DNA of 64,000 nt from Apis mellifera (taxonomy: Eukaryota; Arthropoda; Insecta; Hymenoptera; Apidae). Made by a program: the position numbers and the translations under genes. Shown here in pieces: positions 1 through 14,087 of this stretch; the stretch's first letter is position 1; each line of letters starts with the position of its first letter. The DNA lies in NCBI RefSeq assembly GCF_003254395.2, contig NC_037653.1, positions 1,488,001-1,552,000 on the forward strand, read 5' to 3'. A model generated the notes under the pieces. It searched no databases, was not told where the DNA came from, and saw only the letters and a program-made list of their open reading frames with translations.

Positions 1-1580
1 TATTTGTATTATCTATATAATTAAGAAAACTTTAGAAAATAGACAATTATTTGTATTATTTGTGCAATTAGAAAATAAATATAAATTTTTTATAAGAAAT
101 CTTATATTTTCTGAATAATAAAAATAAATTTGTAATTTATATAATAATGAAAAAGAAAAATATTTTTATTATTTTTTTCCTTTATAATATATGTATGATA
201 TTATTAATGAAACTTATTTATTTTTTTCATGAAAATAAAACAAAAACATTAATACTAAAATATATATATATATTATTTATTTATTTGAAAATTTTTCATA
301 TTTTTTATTTTTATGTTCATATGTATATATTATATTATATTAATAATATATATATATATAATATATTTTTAATAGATATAATTATAATATAAAGATGAAA
401 AATTATATCTTTATTTAAATAAAAAACGAACAGAAAGATATATCCTTTATTCCCTGAAATAATAGTAAAAAAATTTTTTTATTCTTTACTTTTTATTATA
501 TATTTATTTTTTCATATAATCATTATTGTATTAGTAATATAATTCTAATAATTACTGTATACATTTTTGAAAACAATTTTTATTCTATTTATTTTTAGTT
601 TGTTCATAAAAAAAATAATTTTTTTCTTAAAACTTTATCTATTATACAGTTCAAATTGTATCTAGTGATTTTCATATTTTTGAAATTAAAAGTAACTTAA
701 AACGCTTAAAAGATAAATATTTAGTTATAATGAAAATATATTACAATAGATGATTACAATAGATATTTATGGAAAAATATGTATATAACTTTAAAAAAAA
801 ATAATTTTATTTTTTTTATTATTTCATAAAAATATAATATTCTTTATTTTTTATTTAAATGAAGTCATAAGTTTATCTTTATATATTATTATGAAATGAT
901 TGTCAAATATTATAATAAATTTTGCAATAAAATCAATTGAAGTTTGCTCATGAACTATAATAAAATATTAAAAAGATATATAAATATATGGACAAGAATT
1001 TGATTACTGACATTATGATTAAAAATATAATATAATATATAATGTATAAATAAAATATTTATTTTTATTATTTATTTTTATTCTATATATTTATATTTTT
1101 TTAAAAATATATTATATTATATTATATAAGTATAAATATATAAGTATATAAATATAAAATATTATATTTTTTTAAAAATATTTTTTTATACGTTATATAT
1201 AAAATCACTAATTATATTATAATACATTATAAATATAATGTATTAATAATTTATATAATTTATATAATCTTAAAACACATTAATATCAAATGAATATGAA
1301 AATAGCATTAAATTTTATTTAAAATTAAAGAAAATTGTTTTTAAAAACAATTAATAATGATAATGATTCATATAATGATATTATATGAATCAAAATTTTA
1401 TTATTCAAAATTTTTTATAAAATAAACTATGCTAGATATAGTTCTTATTACTTATAGAACTAGTTCTTATTACGCATGACTGTGAAGGTATAGTGATACA
1501 TAACGATCAGCTGAACGTTCATAGCTCCACCATTCCTTATTGTTAGAACAACTGTCAAACGGAATATTTCGTTCGTGAAT
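1..1580. other. AT-rich non-coding DNA upstream of cyclin G
   Basis: Almost pure A/T sequence with many short homopolymers and no convincing coding frame. The 81-codon frame at 147-392 is nearly all Lys/Ile/Phe/Tyr/Leu/Met, as expected from base composition alone. Two short palindromes lie at 1333-1352 (20-bp perfect palindrome) and 1365-1391 (12-bp arms, 3-nt loop). No other structure is evident. Confidence 0.6.
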
Positions 1581-1665
1581 CTGTTTCCTATATATATTGA
1601 TAAACACGATAAAAAAGCCAAAATTGGGTGATCTATTAACGTAAAAGCGTTTCGGACGCATCCGG
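1470..1665 (+). promoter_or_regulatory. Putative promoter and non-coding first exon of cyclin G
   Basis: A GC-richer island in otherwise A/T DNA that ends in a strong splice donor (CCGG|GTAAGT, donor G at 1666) followed by a T run. No long ATG-initiated frame is present on the + strand. The next good acceptor on this strand is at 4728-4729, just before the cyclin G start exon, so a 5' UTR exon of cyclin G is the simplest reading. The transcription start is not resolved; the link to cyclin G is inference. Confidence 0.4.
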
Positions 1666-4600
1666 GTAAGTTTTTTTTTTTAAATTTCATTATAATTCAG
1701 AAAGTATTTACAAAATACATTCAAATGTCTAACTAAAACAAAATGGCGAAATAACGGGAATAGTACAATTAACTACAATTACAATGACTTTTAATTATGT
1801 ATTTGATTATTTGATATATGTTATAATATAATATTAATTAATTTTACAATTCACTAATATTTTTAAACTTAACACAATATTTATAATTATATTAAAAATT
1901 AAATTTTTATTTTTCTACAAATTAATACAAATAAATCATTTTGTATAATGTTTTTAAAAATTATAATGTTAATAAATAATAATGTTATAATAATATAATA
2001 TAATGTTTATTACTATTAAATTAATGTTTATAATTATTAATAAAAAAGATAAAAATTATTCCGAAATTTATTTAATATTAGAACATAATCTCAAATCATT
2101 TCAAATATACATTAAAAATAAATTCAAATAAATATTATAGATACAGATATAAAGATTACTAAAAAATATTCTAGAATAGAATATTGAAAATATAATCTAG
2201 AATATTTTAAAATTTCAATTTTTATGCATATATTTATTTTGTTTATGATATATGATTATTTGCGTTTTAATTTTTATTGTTTATTAATTTTTGTTTAAAT
2301 AATTATTAATTTAAATTTTAAATAATTTTTTTAAGTTTATTTGTATTACTTAATAAGTGAATTGTTAAAGAATATTTTATAAAAATAAGCAATTAATAAA
2401 AGCAATTTTATACGTTACATACTTCGGTTAAATTCGTTTGAATTCGTACATGTCCGTAGTAATTCGGATATTTTCCGTCCGTGATGATTCACAAGCAGAT
2501 GCGAATTACAATATCGTCCATGTACGCGTTCGTGTGTAGTGTATATTTTGCTCTTTGCGGGAGCTCATTATTCTTACGTAAAGAAAAAAGACAATATAAA
2601 TACACATATAGTTTTCAATGATCTTAATTTCGTATTATAAATTTAAAATAAATGGTATGTACATTAATTTTTATATACGAAAAACTATTATATGTATTTT
2701 ATTGCCAATAACGAATTAATTTATGATTCGTTATGATGATATAGGAACATTTTTTATATTAAATTATCAATTAATTTTTCATAACCTAATTATATTTTTT
2801 AAATAAACAATTTTTTTATGGTAATTTCTTTTTTATTATTAAAACAATTAAAACAAACAAACATATTATGGTATTTTTAGAACATTATGAAATCAATCTT
2901 AGAATATTATTTTTATTATATCATATTTTTTATTATCCTCATAATTATTAAAATAATACAAATATAAATATAATACGATTTTAATTTTTACATATTTTAC
3001 ATATATTTACAATAATTATATTTTCTAAAAAATTAATATCTTTCTTAAACTTTCTATTATTGACATTTTAATATCTATGAATTATTCAAATTTTAATTGC
3101 AAATTTTATTTATACTTATTCTATTAGGGAAAAGTTTATTTACACATTTGTGTATTTTAAATTTGTTTTTATTTTCATATTCATTCATTTATGATAAGAA
3201 TAGTCTAAATTATCTTTAATTTTGACAGTTCATTGTTGCATCATCCGATCGAAATTTTTTTTACAATCTTCTTTTGAATATAATAATAACAATTTGAATA
3301 TTATCAAAATAACATATAACATTTCTTTTTGATATTTTATATATTCAAAGAATAGATTTCGAAAATTTTATTGTTTACTAAATTTTACTGTTATATTATT
3401 TTAAATTTTAAATATTTTTTTTCTTTTTTCTTGTTTTTGATATAATTCTTATTTTTTTATATTACTAATTCGTAAATATAAAAAAATGTCTTACTGTTAT
3501 TGTTATTATTATTGTTGTTTTTGTTGTTGTTGTTGTTATTACCATTATTATTATTATTATTATTATTTTATAACTTTTATTTTTTTTTTATTTCGAATTT
3601 TTTCTCATATTCTCAATATTTAATTTTTTTTATTTTATCACATTATTATAATATGTAAATTTGAAAATTACTTGTTAAGATATATAAAATATTTAAATAT
3701 TTTTATAATTTCACTCACACTCATTAGTGATGTAATAATTTTATATTTCACATTAAATTATTAGTATTAACATAATTTTATATTTATATTTGTTATTTCA
3801 ATTTAAACGATAAATTAATTATAAATTAGTATTATAAAATATTTTTTATTATGTATCATAAATTTGATATTTTTATATTGATAATTAATTAATTGAATTA
3901 AAATTAATTTAATTAAATAATGTATTCCATTACATTGTAATAACATATTTAAAAATTTTACATGACTTTTATAATAATATGTAACATTTTATTTAATATA
4001 TATAATAAATATATATTGTATATATAATCATAAATATAAATAAATATTGTTTATATATTTTTTGTATATAATATTTATTATTATTATTGATATAATTGAG
4101 TTTTAAATTAATGTATCTTCAAAGTTATATAAAAATTAAATAAAAAATGTACAATCGGAGACGTTAATTATTTCGTATTAAATATTTTTCTAGTACATTT
4201 TTTATAACTTTCAAAGTATATAATTCAATGATGCATAATAAATAATATATAATAATACTAATATAATAATACTAAATATATATAATAGCAAAAGAAAATA
4301 ATAAAAAATATTATTTTTAATAATGTAAGTTTTAATATTTAAATATTATACTAATAAATATTATAGAAATCATCATTATAAAATTTTTATTTCATGATAC
4401 GATAAAAAATTTAATTTAATATTTCTTGTTTTTCTATATTTTTTTAATATAATAGTTTTTTAACTATTTAATTATTTTAAATATTTAATTTATATAGATT
4501 TAAATATTTAAATACAGATATATATCCATAATTGAATTTATGTTATTATTAAAGAATAAACCATTATTAAATTGATTGTTAAATCAATTAAATATATGAT

Positions 4601-4729
4601 AGTATGTATTATTTATCTATTATTATTATTATAATAGTTATAAATAATTTAAGTTAAATTTTTTTTAAACAATTATTTTATATTATATCGAATATATTAA
4701 TATTATATTAATATTATATTTTTTTACAG
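1666..4729 (+). other. Likely 5' UTR intron of cyclin G with a second promoter-like island
   Basis: About 3 kb of A/T-rich DNA between a strong donor (1666) and the TTTTTACAG acceptor at 4728-4729. It holds a GC-richer island at about 2405-2590 with several CG dinucleotides, ending near a weak donor-like ACGTAAAG, which could be an alternative first exon. A TTG/TTA trinucleotide tract is at 3492-3568. No coding exon is visible. Confidence 0.4.
3492..3568. repeat. Imperfect TTG/TTA trinucleotide microsatellite
   Basis: A run of TTA and TTG triplets interrupted by a few bases. It lies in the presumed 5' intron of cyclin G and has no coding meaning. Confidence 0.85.
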
Positions 4730-4857
4730 ATACAAGGCTAGCCAGCTGCGCCATTCTTGTTGTGTGACATTTATATTATCAGCCACACTACGCATTTTTT
4801 ATATTATTTTATTCTTTCATTATTGCTGTAGTGAGCTGTCAGTCACACATTGCAGGA

Positions 4858-5936
4858 ATGGACACATCGGGCTTGCCTGTACCGGATGCAATCCACCCGC
4901 TACTTGAACAATTGCAAGAAGCCTTGGTCCTTGAAGTAAAATATCAACCTAACCTTCAATTACCTAATATAACACAAGTATGTATATAAATTTTATAAAA
5001 AAAACTTATATTAAATTGAAAGAACTTTTTTTAATTGTAGAAAAACATATTTATATTAGTATATATTTTTTATTTAAGTAACTTTATTTCTTTCAGAATG
5101 ATGAAATAACAATTGGAGCTCGTGATGGATCTGCTCATGTTTTAAGATGTTTGAAAGTATGGTATGATCTACCATCAGATGTATTTTTTGTTGCTATTAA
5201 TTTAATGGATCGATTTTTAACAAAAATGAAAGCAAGACCGAAACATATGGCTTGTATCAGTGTATCTGCTTTTCACATAGCTGCTGTTCAGTTAGCACAG
5301 TCATTGGATGCTGATCACTTAGTTTCAATTTCTCAGTGTAAATGCACAGGTGGTGATCTTAAACGTATGTCAGAAGTAATAAGGAATAAGTTAGAATGGG
5401 CACCTGGTACTCAACCTATTACATCTTTAACTTTTCTTCAATTATTCAATGCAATGTTCCTTGCAATTGCATCACACTTAGGATTAGATATGTATACCAG
5501 TATTGTTACGGTAATAATTTTAATTGTGTTAAAAATATTATATTAATATAATATATGAATATAATATATAATATAAATTTGCTAAATTTATCTTATTTTA
5601 GGAATCTGAGCTTTTACTTAGGTTAGAAATGGTTGCGTGTGATGGTAATTGTGCAAGTTTGAGACCATCAGAAGTGGCACTTGTTTTACTCTGCACATAT
5701 TTAGATGGTGCAGTGAATCGATTAGACACTAATACAGATATTCCCATATCGACAACTGCTATACCTAGTTCCTCTACTATTAATACATCTATATCAAGAC
5801 ATCAAATGCTTAGACTTTTGGACTTTGCTATAGAACTTCAAAAAATATGTAAGGTAATTTATATATTTATTATATTTAATTATTAAATTTTACATATTTA
5901 TATTTTTTGAATATAGTGAATAATTTAATAAAATAT

Positions 5937-5978
<42 letters not shown>

Positions 5979-6737
5979 GATTTCAGACACAAGCTTTTTT
6001 TCTACACATGAAGCTGTGGGTGCTGTATTGAGCAAATATAATGCTCAAGAGCAAACTCCTCACAGACAAAGACTGATATGGAGATTATCTTCTCGTACAG
6101 CACGCCTTTTACGTCCAACTGACAAATTTACTTCTGTATTACCTGTTATTGCCGAACATACTCCGGTTCCTTCACCGAGTAAAATTAGGTATATTTTTTT
6201 ATTTTTAGATAATAATGGTGATTAAACAATATTATAAGATATTTAGATTAAAAATGATTAAAAAATATAGCATGTCATGCGAAATTTTCTAAGCAAAGAA
6301 ATTAAATAAAGGTTATTACAAATATATTATTTAAAAAATATAAACAATGTATGTCAAAGTGCTGATTTCAATGTTGATTTTAATGAAAATTTTTTTTAAT
6401 TATTTTATTATAACGTATAAATAACAAAAAATTAAATGAATGTCTTGCATTTGAATGATTTTAAAAGAATAAAAATTTGAATGACTTATTGAATTTCTCT
6501 ATAACTTTCTTAATTATATCCTTAATCATTTAACTATGCTATACTATAATACAATTCACATATATATGTGTATTATATTAATATTATTAGATTTCGCATT
6601 AATATTAAGTTTCACATTAATTAATTTTTTAACAATTTGAACGAATATTTATAATATATAATGATAAATATTAATTTCTCTTTATTTATAGGAAAAATCG
6701 TAAGTTCGGTCGACGTCATGGAAATAAAAGACGTTAA
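4858..6737 (+). CDS. CycG: Cyclin G (5 coding exons)
   Basis: Cyclin-family regulator of cell cycle, growth and DNA-damage responses; G-type cyclins bind PP2A B' subunits and CDK5/GAK-type partners in other animals. Coding exons are 4858-4977, 5097-5510, 5602-5853, 5980-6188 and 6692-6737, all GT-AG, giving 346 residues, in the range of cyclin G2 (about 344). The cyclin box is in exon 2: the helix with LMDRFLTKM followed by RPKHMACISVSAFHIAAVQL matches G1/G2 cyclins. The C-terminal part has SRTARLLRPTDKFTSVLPVI, the counterpart of the SGRTARQL...LPTIPE tail of mammalian cyclin G1. A basic tail (FGRRHGNKRR) ends the protein. The start ATG is the first in its exon, after a probable 5' UTR exon upstream. 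A polyadenylation signal AATAAA is at 6922-6927. The last intron is preceded by a TA repeat at an acceptor. Confidence 0.93.
5939..5979. repeat. (TA)n microsatellite forming an intron 3' end
   Basis: About 20 TA units run directly into the acceptor AG (5978-5979) of cyclin G coding exon 4. There is no normal pyrimidine tract; the repeat itself takes its place. Confidence 0.9.
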
Positions 6738-8895
6738 ATGGCAGTATTGAGGCCTTAAAGTAAGCTATTTAATGATTGTAAATATTAACATAATAATCAA
6801 TGTTATATATAAAATATATTATAATTAATAATATTATTAATTATTTTTAAGGTGCTGGATCAGAAGATTAATATTTATTCAACATACCAAGAAAAAAATT
6901 AGATTTCAGTTTAAAATTAAAAATAAATTTCATTAAAAATTAAATAGAAAGTACAAATATCAATGTATTTACGTCGAATAGCGAAATTTGTGATATCTCT
7001 TTTTATGACATGCGTTGAAAAACAGCTAAAAAAATATTTCAGTGCAGTACCTAATTCATATAAATTTGATTTTGAACGTACTAAATGTACTGAAACATAT
7101 ATATATATATTTTTTTTAATTATATTATACATTTTATAAAATGGACGAGAATTTCGTTCTCAAATTTATTGATTATTAATATTATATCAAAAACATGAAT
7201 GCCGTAAAAAAGAAATAAATAACAATCGAATGTCGTATAGTAGTAAGATAAATGTGATACAATGTCCATTGTAATTCGTATATTATGAATTATTATAAAT
7301 ATATACATACCTTTGCAAAACGTGTTAAAAACACAAAAAATTAATTATATGTGATTATAAATATGATTATAAATATAAAGTTAAAAATTATTTAAAAAAA
7401 TAGATTATAAATGATAAATAAAACTATTTAGGAAAATCAAAATGTTTAATAAATTATAATACTAAAAATTATGCAAAGTTTAAATTACTATTTGATGTTT
7501 TGTTATAAGATTATATTTATATATTATGTTTATAAAGTATGAACGAATGTAAATAAGAAATTTTTATTAAGTAATTTTACAATATCTTTGTTAAAAAATA
7601 GATGTAATTGTGCATTTATAAATAGTATAATCTTTTGTACTCAAATTGTATTTTGAATATTATTTTTAATGAATACTATTTTAATTCTAATAACTATTAT
7701 TAATTGTAAATTTTATTTATTTTCTATAAATAATTAAAAAATAATTTAAAAAATTTGAAAAGATAACAAAGGCCTTTGATAAAAATTATATTTTACATAA
7801 TTTTGAATTATTTCAAAATTTTTATGAAATCATCTAGATATTATTTGGGAAAATATTTCAGATATTTTAAAAATGTTTAATAAATAATAATAAATATTTT
7901 TATATATATTATGAATAAATACAATTAAGAGCACAAAAGGTTAATAATTTTGAGAAAAAACATTTTTTAAATAAATAAAAAAAAATTTAAATCAATCAAA
8001 AAAAGAAATATTTTTTATGAAAATAATTATATGTAAAATTTAAAAAATACATAAATTAATTTATAATATTTTAAAATCATAATATTTATGAAAAATTTTC
8101 ATTATACTTAATAAATAAAATATGGTAACTTACTAAAAATCAAATAACTTCAGAGCATTAAGATGAATACAAATAAATATAAAATAAAAGTAAGTATAAA
8201 ATTCAAAATATATATATATATATAATTTATTATTATGAATATTTTATTTAATCAATTGTAAAATATTAAAACAAAAAAGATTAATTGTAAAAAATATATT
8301 TTTATAATATTATTTATAATATTATTATGCTATTTTTAAAACATATAAAAATTATTTTTAAATTATAATGATATTATAATGATACATGTAATGATAAACA
8401 ACATACAACAATATTGTTTTAACAATTATATATTAAATCGTATTGTATATTAAAAAAAATTATATATTATATCGTAAATATTAATATCGTAAGTTAATAT
8501 CTTTCAAGAAAAAATTCAAATTTTTACTACCTATATTTTTAAATATTTAGTAATGATTTAAATTTTTTCATTTTAATTTTACAAAATATTTCTTAAAAAA
8601 TTATCAAATTAAAAAATATATTATTTATTTTACATATATACATAATTTGATATATAAAATATCATTTTGAATTTTTATATATTAATTATATTTATAACTT
8701 ATGAATAAGTATTATTGAAATTAAATTGTTTCAAAAATGAAAATATATTAAACTACTAAGAAATTTCAAAAAAATATTTACAATATAATAAATTTTTATG
8801 GAGAAATATTATTACAGTTTTTTATCTCATTTGTAATTCTATATTCATTGTCTTGATTTCCGACTTAATCCAGTATTTTCATAAATGAGTGCAAC
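6738..8895. other. Cyclin G 3' UTR and intergenic A/T-rich DNA
   Basis: Holds the 3' end of cyclin G, with AATAAA at 6922-6927, and then A/T-rich DNA up to the RLP24 start. A mildly GC-richer patch at about 6960-7080 has no convincing coding frame. Nothing else is supported. Confidence 0.5.
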
Positions 8896-9658
8896 ATGCG
8901 TATAGAAACGTGTTATTTTTGTTCGTCTCGGATATATCCGGGACATGGAATACAATTCGTCAGAAATGATTGTAAGGTGAGAATTTTTATATATTTTTTT
9001 TTATAACATTATTAATAATAAAATTCAAAATTATATTTTGAAATATTCTTTTTCAAATTATAAAATTTAAACTTTTTCGACATTGTTTAGGTTATATGTA
9101 TATTATTTATTTGTTTGTATATTTTTGTAAAATATATATGAACAATTAATAATTGTTTATATAATTAATTATTATAAAATTATATATACTATAATATTTA
9201 TATATCATATTTTATTTGTGTTACAGATATTTAAATTTTGTCGATCAAAATGTCATGCTGCATTCAAGAAAAAGAAAAATCCAAGGAAAGTTAAATGGAC
9301 CAAAGCATATAGAAAAACAGTTGGAAAAGAGTTGGCAGTAGATCCATCATTTGAATTTGAAAAAAGAAGAAATATTCCTATTAAATATAATAGAGAGTTA
9401 TGGCAGAATGCAATTGATGCCATGAAAAAAGTAGAAAATATCAAACAAAGGAGACAAAATCTGCATATAATGCAACGATTACGTAAAGGACGAGAATTAG
9501 AAAAAGAAAGAGATATTAAAGAAGTTCAACGTGATTTATCACTTATAAAATCACCTGCTGTAGGATTAAAAGAAAGAAAGAAATTAGAAGAAATTACTGA
9601 ACATGACAAAATTCAAGAATCCAGTGATGAAGAAGAACAAGAAATAGAAATGAATTAG
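8896..9658 (+). CDS. RpL24-like: Ribosome biogenesis protein RLP24 (RSL24D1)
   Basis: Assembly factor of the 60S ribosomal subunit. RLP24 occupies the eL24 site on nuclear pre-60S particles and is exchanged for eL24 in the cytoplasm by the AAA ATPase Drg1. Two exons, 8896-8976 and 9227-9658, give 170 residues, close to the 163 of human RSL24D1. The N-terminal TRASH/L24-type zinc finger has Cys at 6, 9, 32 and 36 (CYFC ... FCRSKC), split by the intron. It is followed by the family hallmark KKKKNPRKVKWTKAYRK and a long basic/acidic helix (residues about 85-150) ending in an acidic tail. The length of the basic middle and the KWTKAYRK stretch distinguish it from eL24 itself. The start ATG is the only one that supplies the first CxxC. 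AATAAA is at 9766-9771. Confidence 0.96.
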
Positions 9659-11984
9659 ATTAAATTGTTATGAAAATCATTCATTCATTTATAAAATATT
9701 CATATTATGATAATAATTATTAACTTATTAAAAACTTTTAAAATCATATATTAAACATGATTATGAATAAAATTTTATTTGATAAACAAAATTTTTATAT
9801 CAAACAATAAGTTATATTATAAACTGTTATTAATTTTTATACTACAACATAAAATATATAATTTGTATTAAAAATTTGTAAATAAAAATACAATATAAAA
9901 TTAACTACCAATAAATAAGCAAGCATTATAATAAACATGATAATCCTTTCTTAAATTATATAATAATATAAAAATTAATATATATAATATTATATTTTTA
10001 TTGAAAAAATATTTTTTAATTTAAAATTCAAATATATATAAATTAAAAATGTCAATATCATGTTATATCTTATGAAAAATGAAATTATAAGTATGTTTGT
10101 AAAAATTGTTTTTATGATATAATTAAGTTTTATTTTATTTTATTGTGAAGTAGGAAAAATTTTTAGTTTGTATATTTCATTACTTATAATAACGTTTATT
10201 GAAGTAAATAATTACTCGGATTAAGATCTATTTTATTTCACGAGTAATAAAATTTTAAAGAAAATATTTAAGAAAAATATATTATGATATAATATTATCA
10301 TTTTTATTGTATAAATTTATATTATGATATGTATTAATGCAACTGTAGAAATTTACATTAATGATAAATAAAGTACTATATTAAATGGTATGAACTATAA
10401 TTTTATAATCTTAATTATTGAATTACAGTGAATTAAATATCCGTTCCGATTAATTTGTATTTTTTAATAATTGCCAACAAAAATTTAAATCAGTTTAATT
10501 CTAACTCAAAACATGAATTAATCAAAGTTATTATAATAAAATAATAATATATAATAAAATAAACAAGAAATAATTTTTAACATTCTAAAAGAAATAGGTT
10601 AATTTATTTGAAAATAATAAAATGAGATAATTTTAACAATTATTAAAAAAAACTTATTTGAATCTATAAGTAATATCTAGATTAAACGAAAATTAATCTA
10701 TATTTAGAATATACAATTACTTATAAGATTGATTAATTTTAAAAAGTTGTTAAAAATAATTTATATCTTATTTTTTATTATTTAAATCTTAGGAATTTAT
10801 ACTTTATTTTAACATTTATATTAAAAATTCTCAATAATCTAATAATCTAATAATCTTTTTTTGCTATTGGTTTAACAAAAAAATAATAGAAATATTATAT
10901 AGCTAATATAGCTTATATAGCTAAAAAGAAATAAACATACAAAAAATGAACATACAAATAAATGTTAAAAATTAGAATCAAAGATTGACGGCATAAATGA
11001 CAATAAATATAAACATATAAATAAATATTGTTGATTGATTCTCACGAGAATAAGAATTTTATCTAATAGAACGATGATAAATTCAAACGATCAGATATTG
11101 GAAAAATCGATATTTTGAAATTTTGTATTTTTACTAGAATAGAATTTTTTTCTCATTGGAATAATAATTTAGATTTGTCTTTTTTACTTTTGATTTGCGA
11201 ACTATTAATTTGACAGTTTTGGTTTATGATACTAAATATTAAATTCGATATTTTGTTATTTTCGATAAAATTTAAATCCATGGGAATCATTGGAAATCGT
11301 TTCTTAAAGTTATTATAGATTGCAATAACTTTTCTTTATTATATCTATATATATATCTTTATTATATCTATATTTTTTTAATTCAGGTTATAACAAATTT
11401 GGCAAATATTAATTATTTTTCTAAACTAGCCTTTAGCATAGGAATAATAGAAATGAAATCGAAAATCGTATATGCAAAAACAAATGGTTTGATCACTTGT
11501 AAAAAAGAACAAATATAATAAGTTGAGAGACCTCTAGTAGGCAATATTCCCACAAAATTGCTCAAACTTTGAGTAATTTGATTTCGTCCCGTCAAAGAAA
11601 TTTTCACAAAAAAAAACAATTGCTTCATATATAGCTTATTATACTTTATATACACATACACTTTCATTAGAACTAAAATTTTTACGGATTAAATAAATTT
11701 TCTCATAAGATAGTGAGATTTTTTTGATTAGATATATATATTTTAGATATATATATTAACTACCGGTAAATAATATACGTATAAATAATATGTTATATGA
11801 TTTTAAAATGAATTTATGTAAAATAAATTTTATGTTTGTATATTATAGTTTGTATTTAGTTTGTATTTTTATTGTTTTAGGTAAACAACTTCAATTTTCT
11901 TAAAGAAGAAACGATATTTTAGTGCAAAATTTATATAGCGGAGTGTTGCGTACTTTTCGCACACTCGACCGCACTATTCATACC
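9659..11984. other. Intergenic A/T-rich DNA between RLP24 and RtcA
   Basis: RLP24 3' UTR (AATAAA at 9766-9771) and then about 2.2 kb with no credible exon. A slightly less A/T-rich patch at about 11040-11300 and an 84-codon minus-strand frame at 11413-11667 show no family resemblance and no splice context. The RtcA promoter probably lies at about 11880-11960, just before the short GC-richer leader. Confidence 0.5.
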
Positions 11985-14087
11985 ATGTCTGTAGTACAAA
12001 TTGATGGAAGTTTAGGCGAAGGTGTATGTATATATATTTCAAAATTAATCATTTTAAAAATGATGAAAGGTTAATCAGTTGTTAGTTTAGGATTTAGTTA
12101 GGATTTACAGAATATATTTGTAAGATACTTACTACTAGGTATTTACTTACTAAGTTTGAAATATGTTATTTTTAATATTGTCAATTAATTATTATTAAAA
12201 TTGTAATTACTTATAAAATACTATAGGTTTGAAATATATTACTTTAATATTTTCAATTAAAATTAAAAATATATACCATGTTTGTATTTAGGGAGGTCAA
12301 GTATTAAGAATAGCACTTTCTCTAAGTGCATTATATAAAATTCCAATTAAAATTAATAATATACGAGCAGGTCGTCCTAAACCTGGACTTGCTGCACAAC
12401 ATTTAAAAGGTTTGTTTTTATTAAAATATCATTAATTATCATTAAATATTTAAAAAAAATGTTACAATATTAAATTAAATTATCTATATAATAATTAATA
12501 AAACAAGATATATATATAATAATATATAACAATAATTAATATATTAAATTAAATATTATAGGAGTAGAACTATTAAAAGCTATGTGTAATGCAGATGTTC
12601 ATGGAGCATATATAGGATCAACAGTTCTAGAATTTAAACCTGGCCAATTAAATGAAAAAAGAAATAATACATTTCTTATAGATACAGGAACTGCTGGTTG
12701 TATTTGTTTGCTAGCTCAAGTTGCTTTACCATGTGCTCTTTTTTTTCCACAAAGAGATATGGTCACATTAATTCTTAAAGGTGGTACGAATGTTCCTATG
12801 GGACCACATATAGAATATCTCACAGAAGTATTAAAGCCATTACTTAATAAATTTGGAGCAGATTTTGATTTTAGAGTTATAACAAGGTATATATTAATGT
12901 ATTTATATTTATATTAACAATATAATTATTGTTAATATATTATACTATAAATTGTTAAGTTAATATAATAAGTTATAAAGTTGTTTAAAGAGTCTGTTTA
13001 AATACTATTAATTTTATATTTATTATTTATTATTATAATTATTTTTAAAGGGGTTATTATCCAAAGGGAGGTGGAGAAATATATTTATATATAAAACCTG
13101 TACATATTTTGAAAGCTATTACTTTAACTGATCCAGGAATTCCTCGTGAAATATTAGGTTGGGCATATGTTGCAGGTGTTGTTCCTATTAAAGTATGTAA
13201 TTTTTATATAACTTCTATAGTATAATTTCAATATGATTTTATATAATTTTAATATATAATTAATATTCATAATCTTAATATATTTCTAATTTTAAATATT
13301 AAATTTATATATATTTTATATTTATTTATATAATTTTATATTTATTTATATAATTTTATATTTATATTTATTTTATATTTTCTTCATTTTGAAGGAAGCA
13401 CATAAAATGGCCAATGATGTAAAATCAATTTTAACAGAAGGTTTAAACAAGCATAATATTCCATTACCACCTATAAATATTGAAGTCTATAAAGAGGATA
13501 AATCTATAGCTATTGGTAATGGTTCTGGCATTAAGTAAGATTTCAATATTGAATAAATGTGTAAAATGATAAATTTTGTACATCATACGTCTAATAAAAT
13601 ATAATTGATATTAGCGTAACATGTACTACGACTAGTGAATGTATTTTTGGTGGATCAGGATTGGGTTCTGGACGTCAAGAGCAAATAGCTCCAGGTATAC
13701 AAGCAGCTAATGAAATTTTGGATACAGTATTAGCAAGATCTTGTGTCGATGATTATGCGCAAGATCAAGTACGTATTTTATCAAATTATAAGTATTCAAT
13801 TATAAGTAATTCTTTAAATTTTACAAATAATATAATATAATAATATAATAATCAATTATTTATTTCAGTTAATCATCTTTATGGCTTTAGCCAAAGGTAC
13901 TTCTAGAATTAATCTTGGTAGTAAAAAACTTACTTGTCATACAGAAACAGTTATAAAAGTTGCAGAGTTGATGTTAGCTCAATTTAATCTTCATTTTAAC
14001 TTATGTGAAAATAGTAATGATGGAGATAATATTTCATACAGCTTAGAATGTAAAGGTTGTGAATATGAAAATAAATATGCAGAATAA
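11985..14087 (+). CDS. RtcA: RNA 3'-terminal phosphate cyclase (RtcA, 7 exons)
   Basis: Converts RNA 3'-phosphate ends to 2',3'-cyclic phosphates through ATP-dependent adenylation. In animals it is nuclear and linked to RNA repair and, in flies, to axon regeneration through Xbp1 splicing. Exons are 11985-12023, 12292-12409, 12562-12886, 13051-13192, 13395-13534, 13615-13768 and 13869-14087, giving 378 residues, close to the usual length of about 365. Seen in sequence: the start IDGSLGEGGGQVLR, the RAGRPKPGLAAQHL stretch, then FLIDTGTAGCICLLAQ, the RGYYPKGGG block, GGSGLGSGRQEQ, and near the C terminus KLTCHTET. His330 in that last stretch sits where the family has its nucleophilic histidine. 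It belongs to the RtcA rather than the Rcl1 branch because this His and the GEGGGQ signature are both kept. A polyA signal AATAAA lies only 23 nt after the stop (14110-14115). ALG11 lies tail to tail downstream. Confidence 0.96.
13321..13360. repeat. 20-bp tandem duplication in an RtcA intron
   Basis: An exact 20-bp A/T-rich unit occurs twice (13321-13340 and 13341-13360), with partial copies on both sides. It lies in the intron between exons 4 and 5 of RtcA. Confidence 0.85.

Noticed and set aside
147..392. 81-codon + strand frame rich in Ile, Lys, Phe and Tyr
   Set aside because: Composition is that of random A/T DNA; no promoter, splice site or family.
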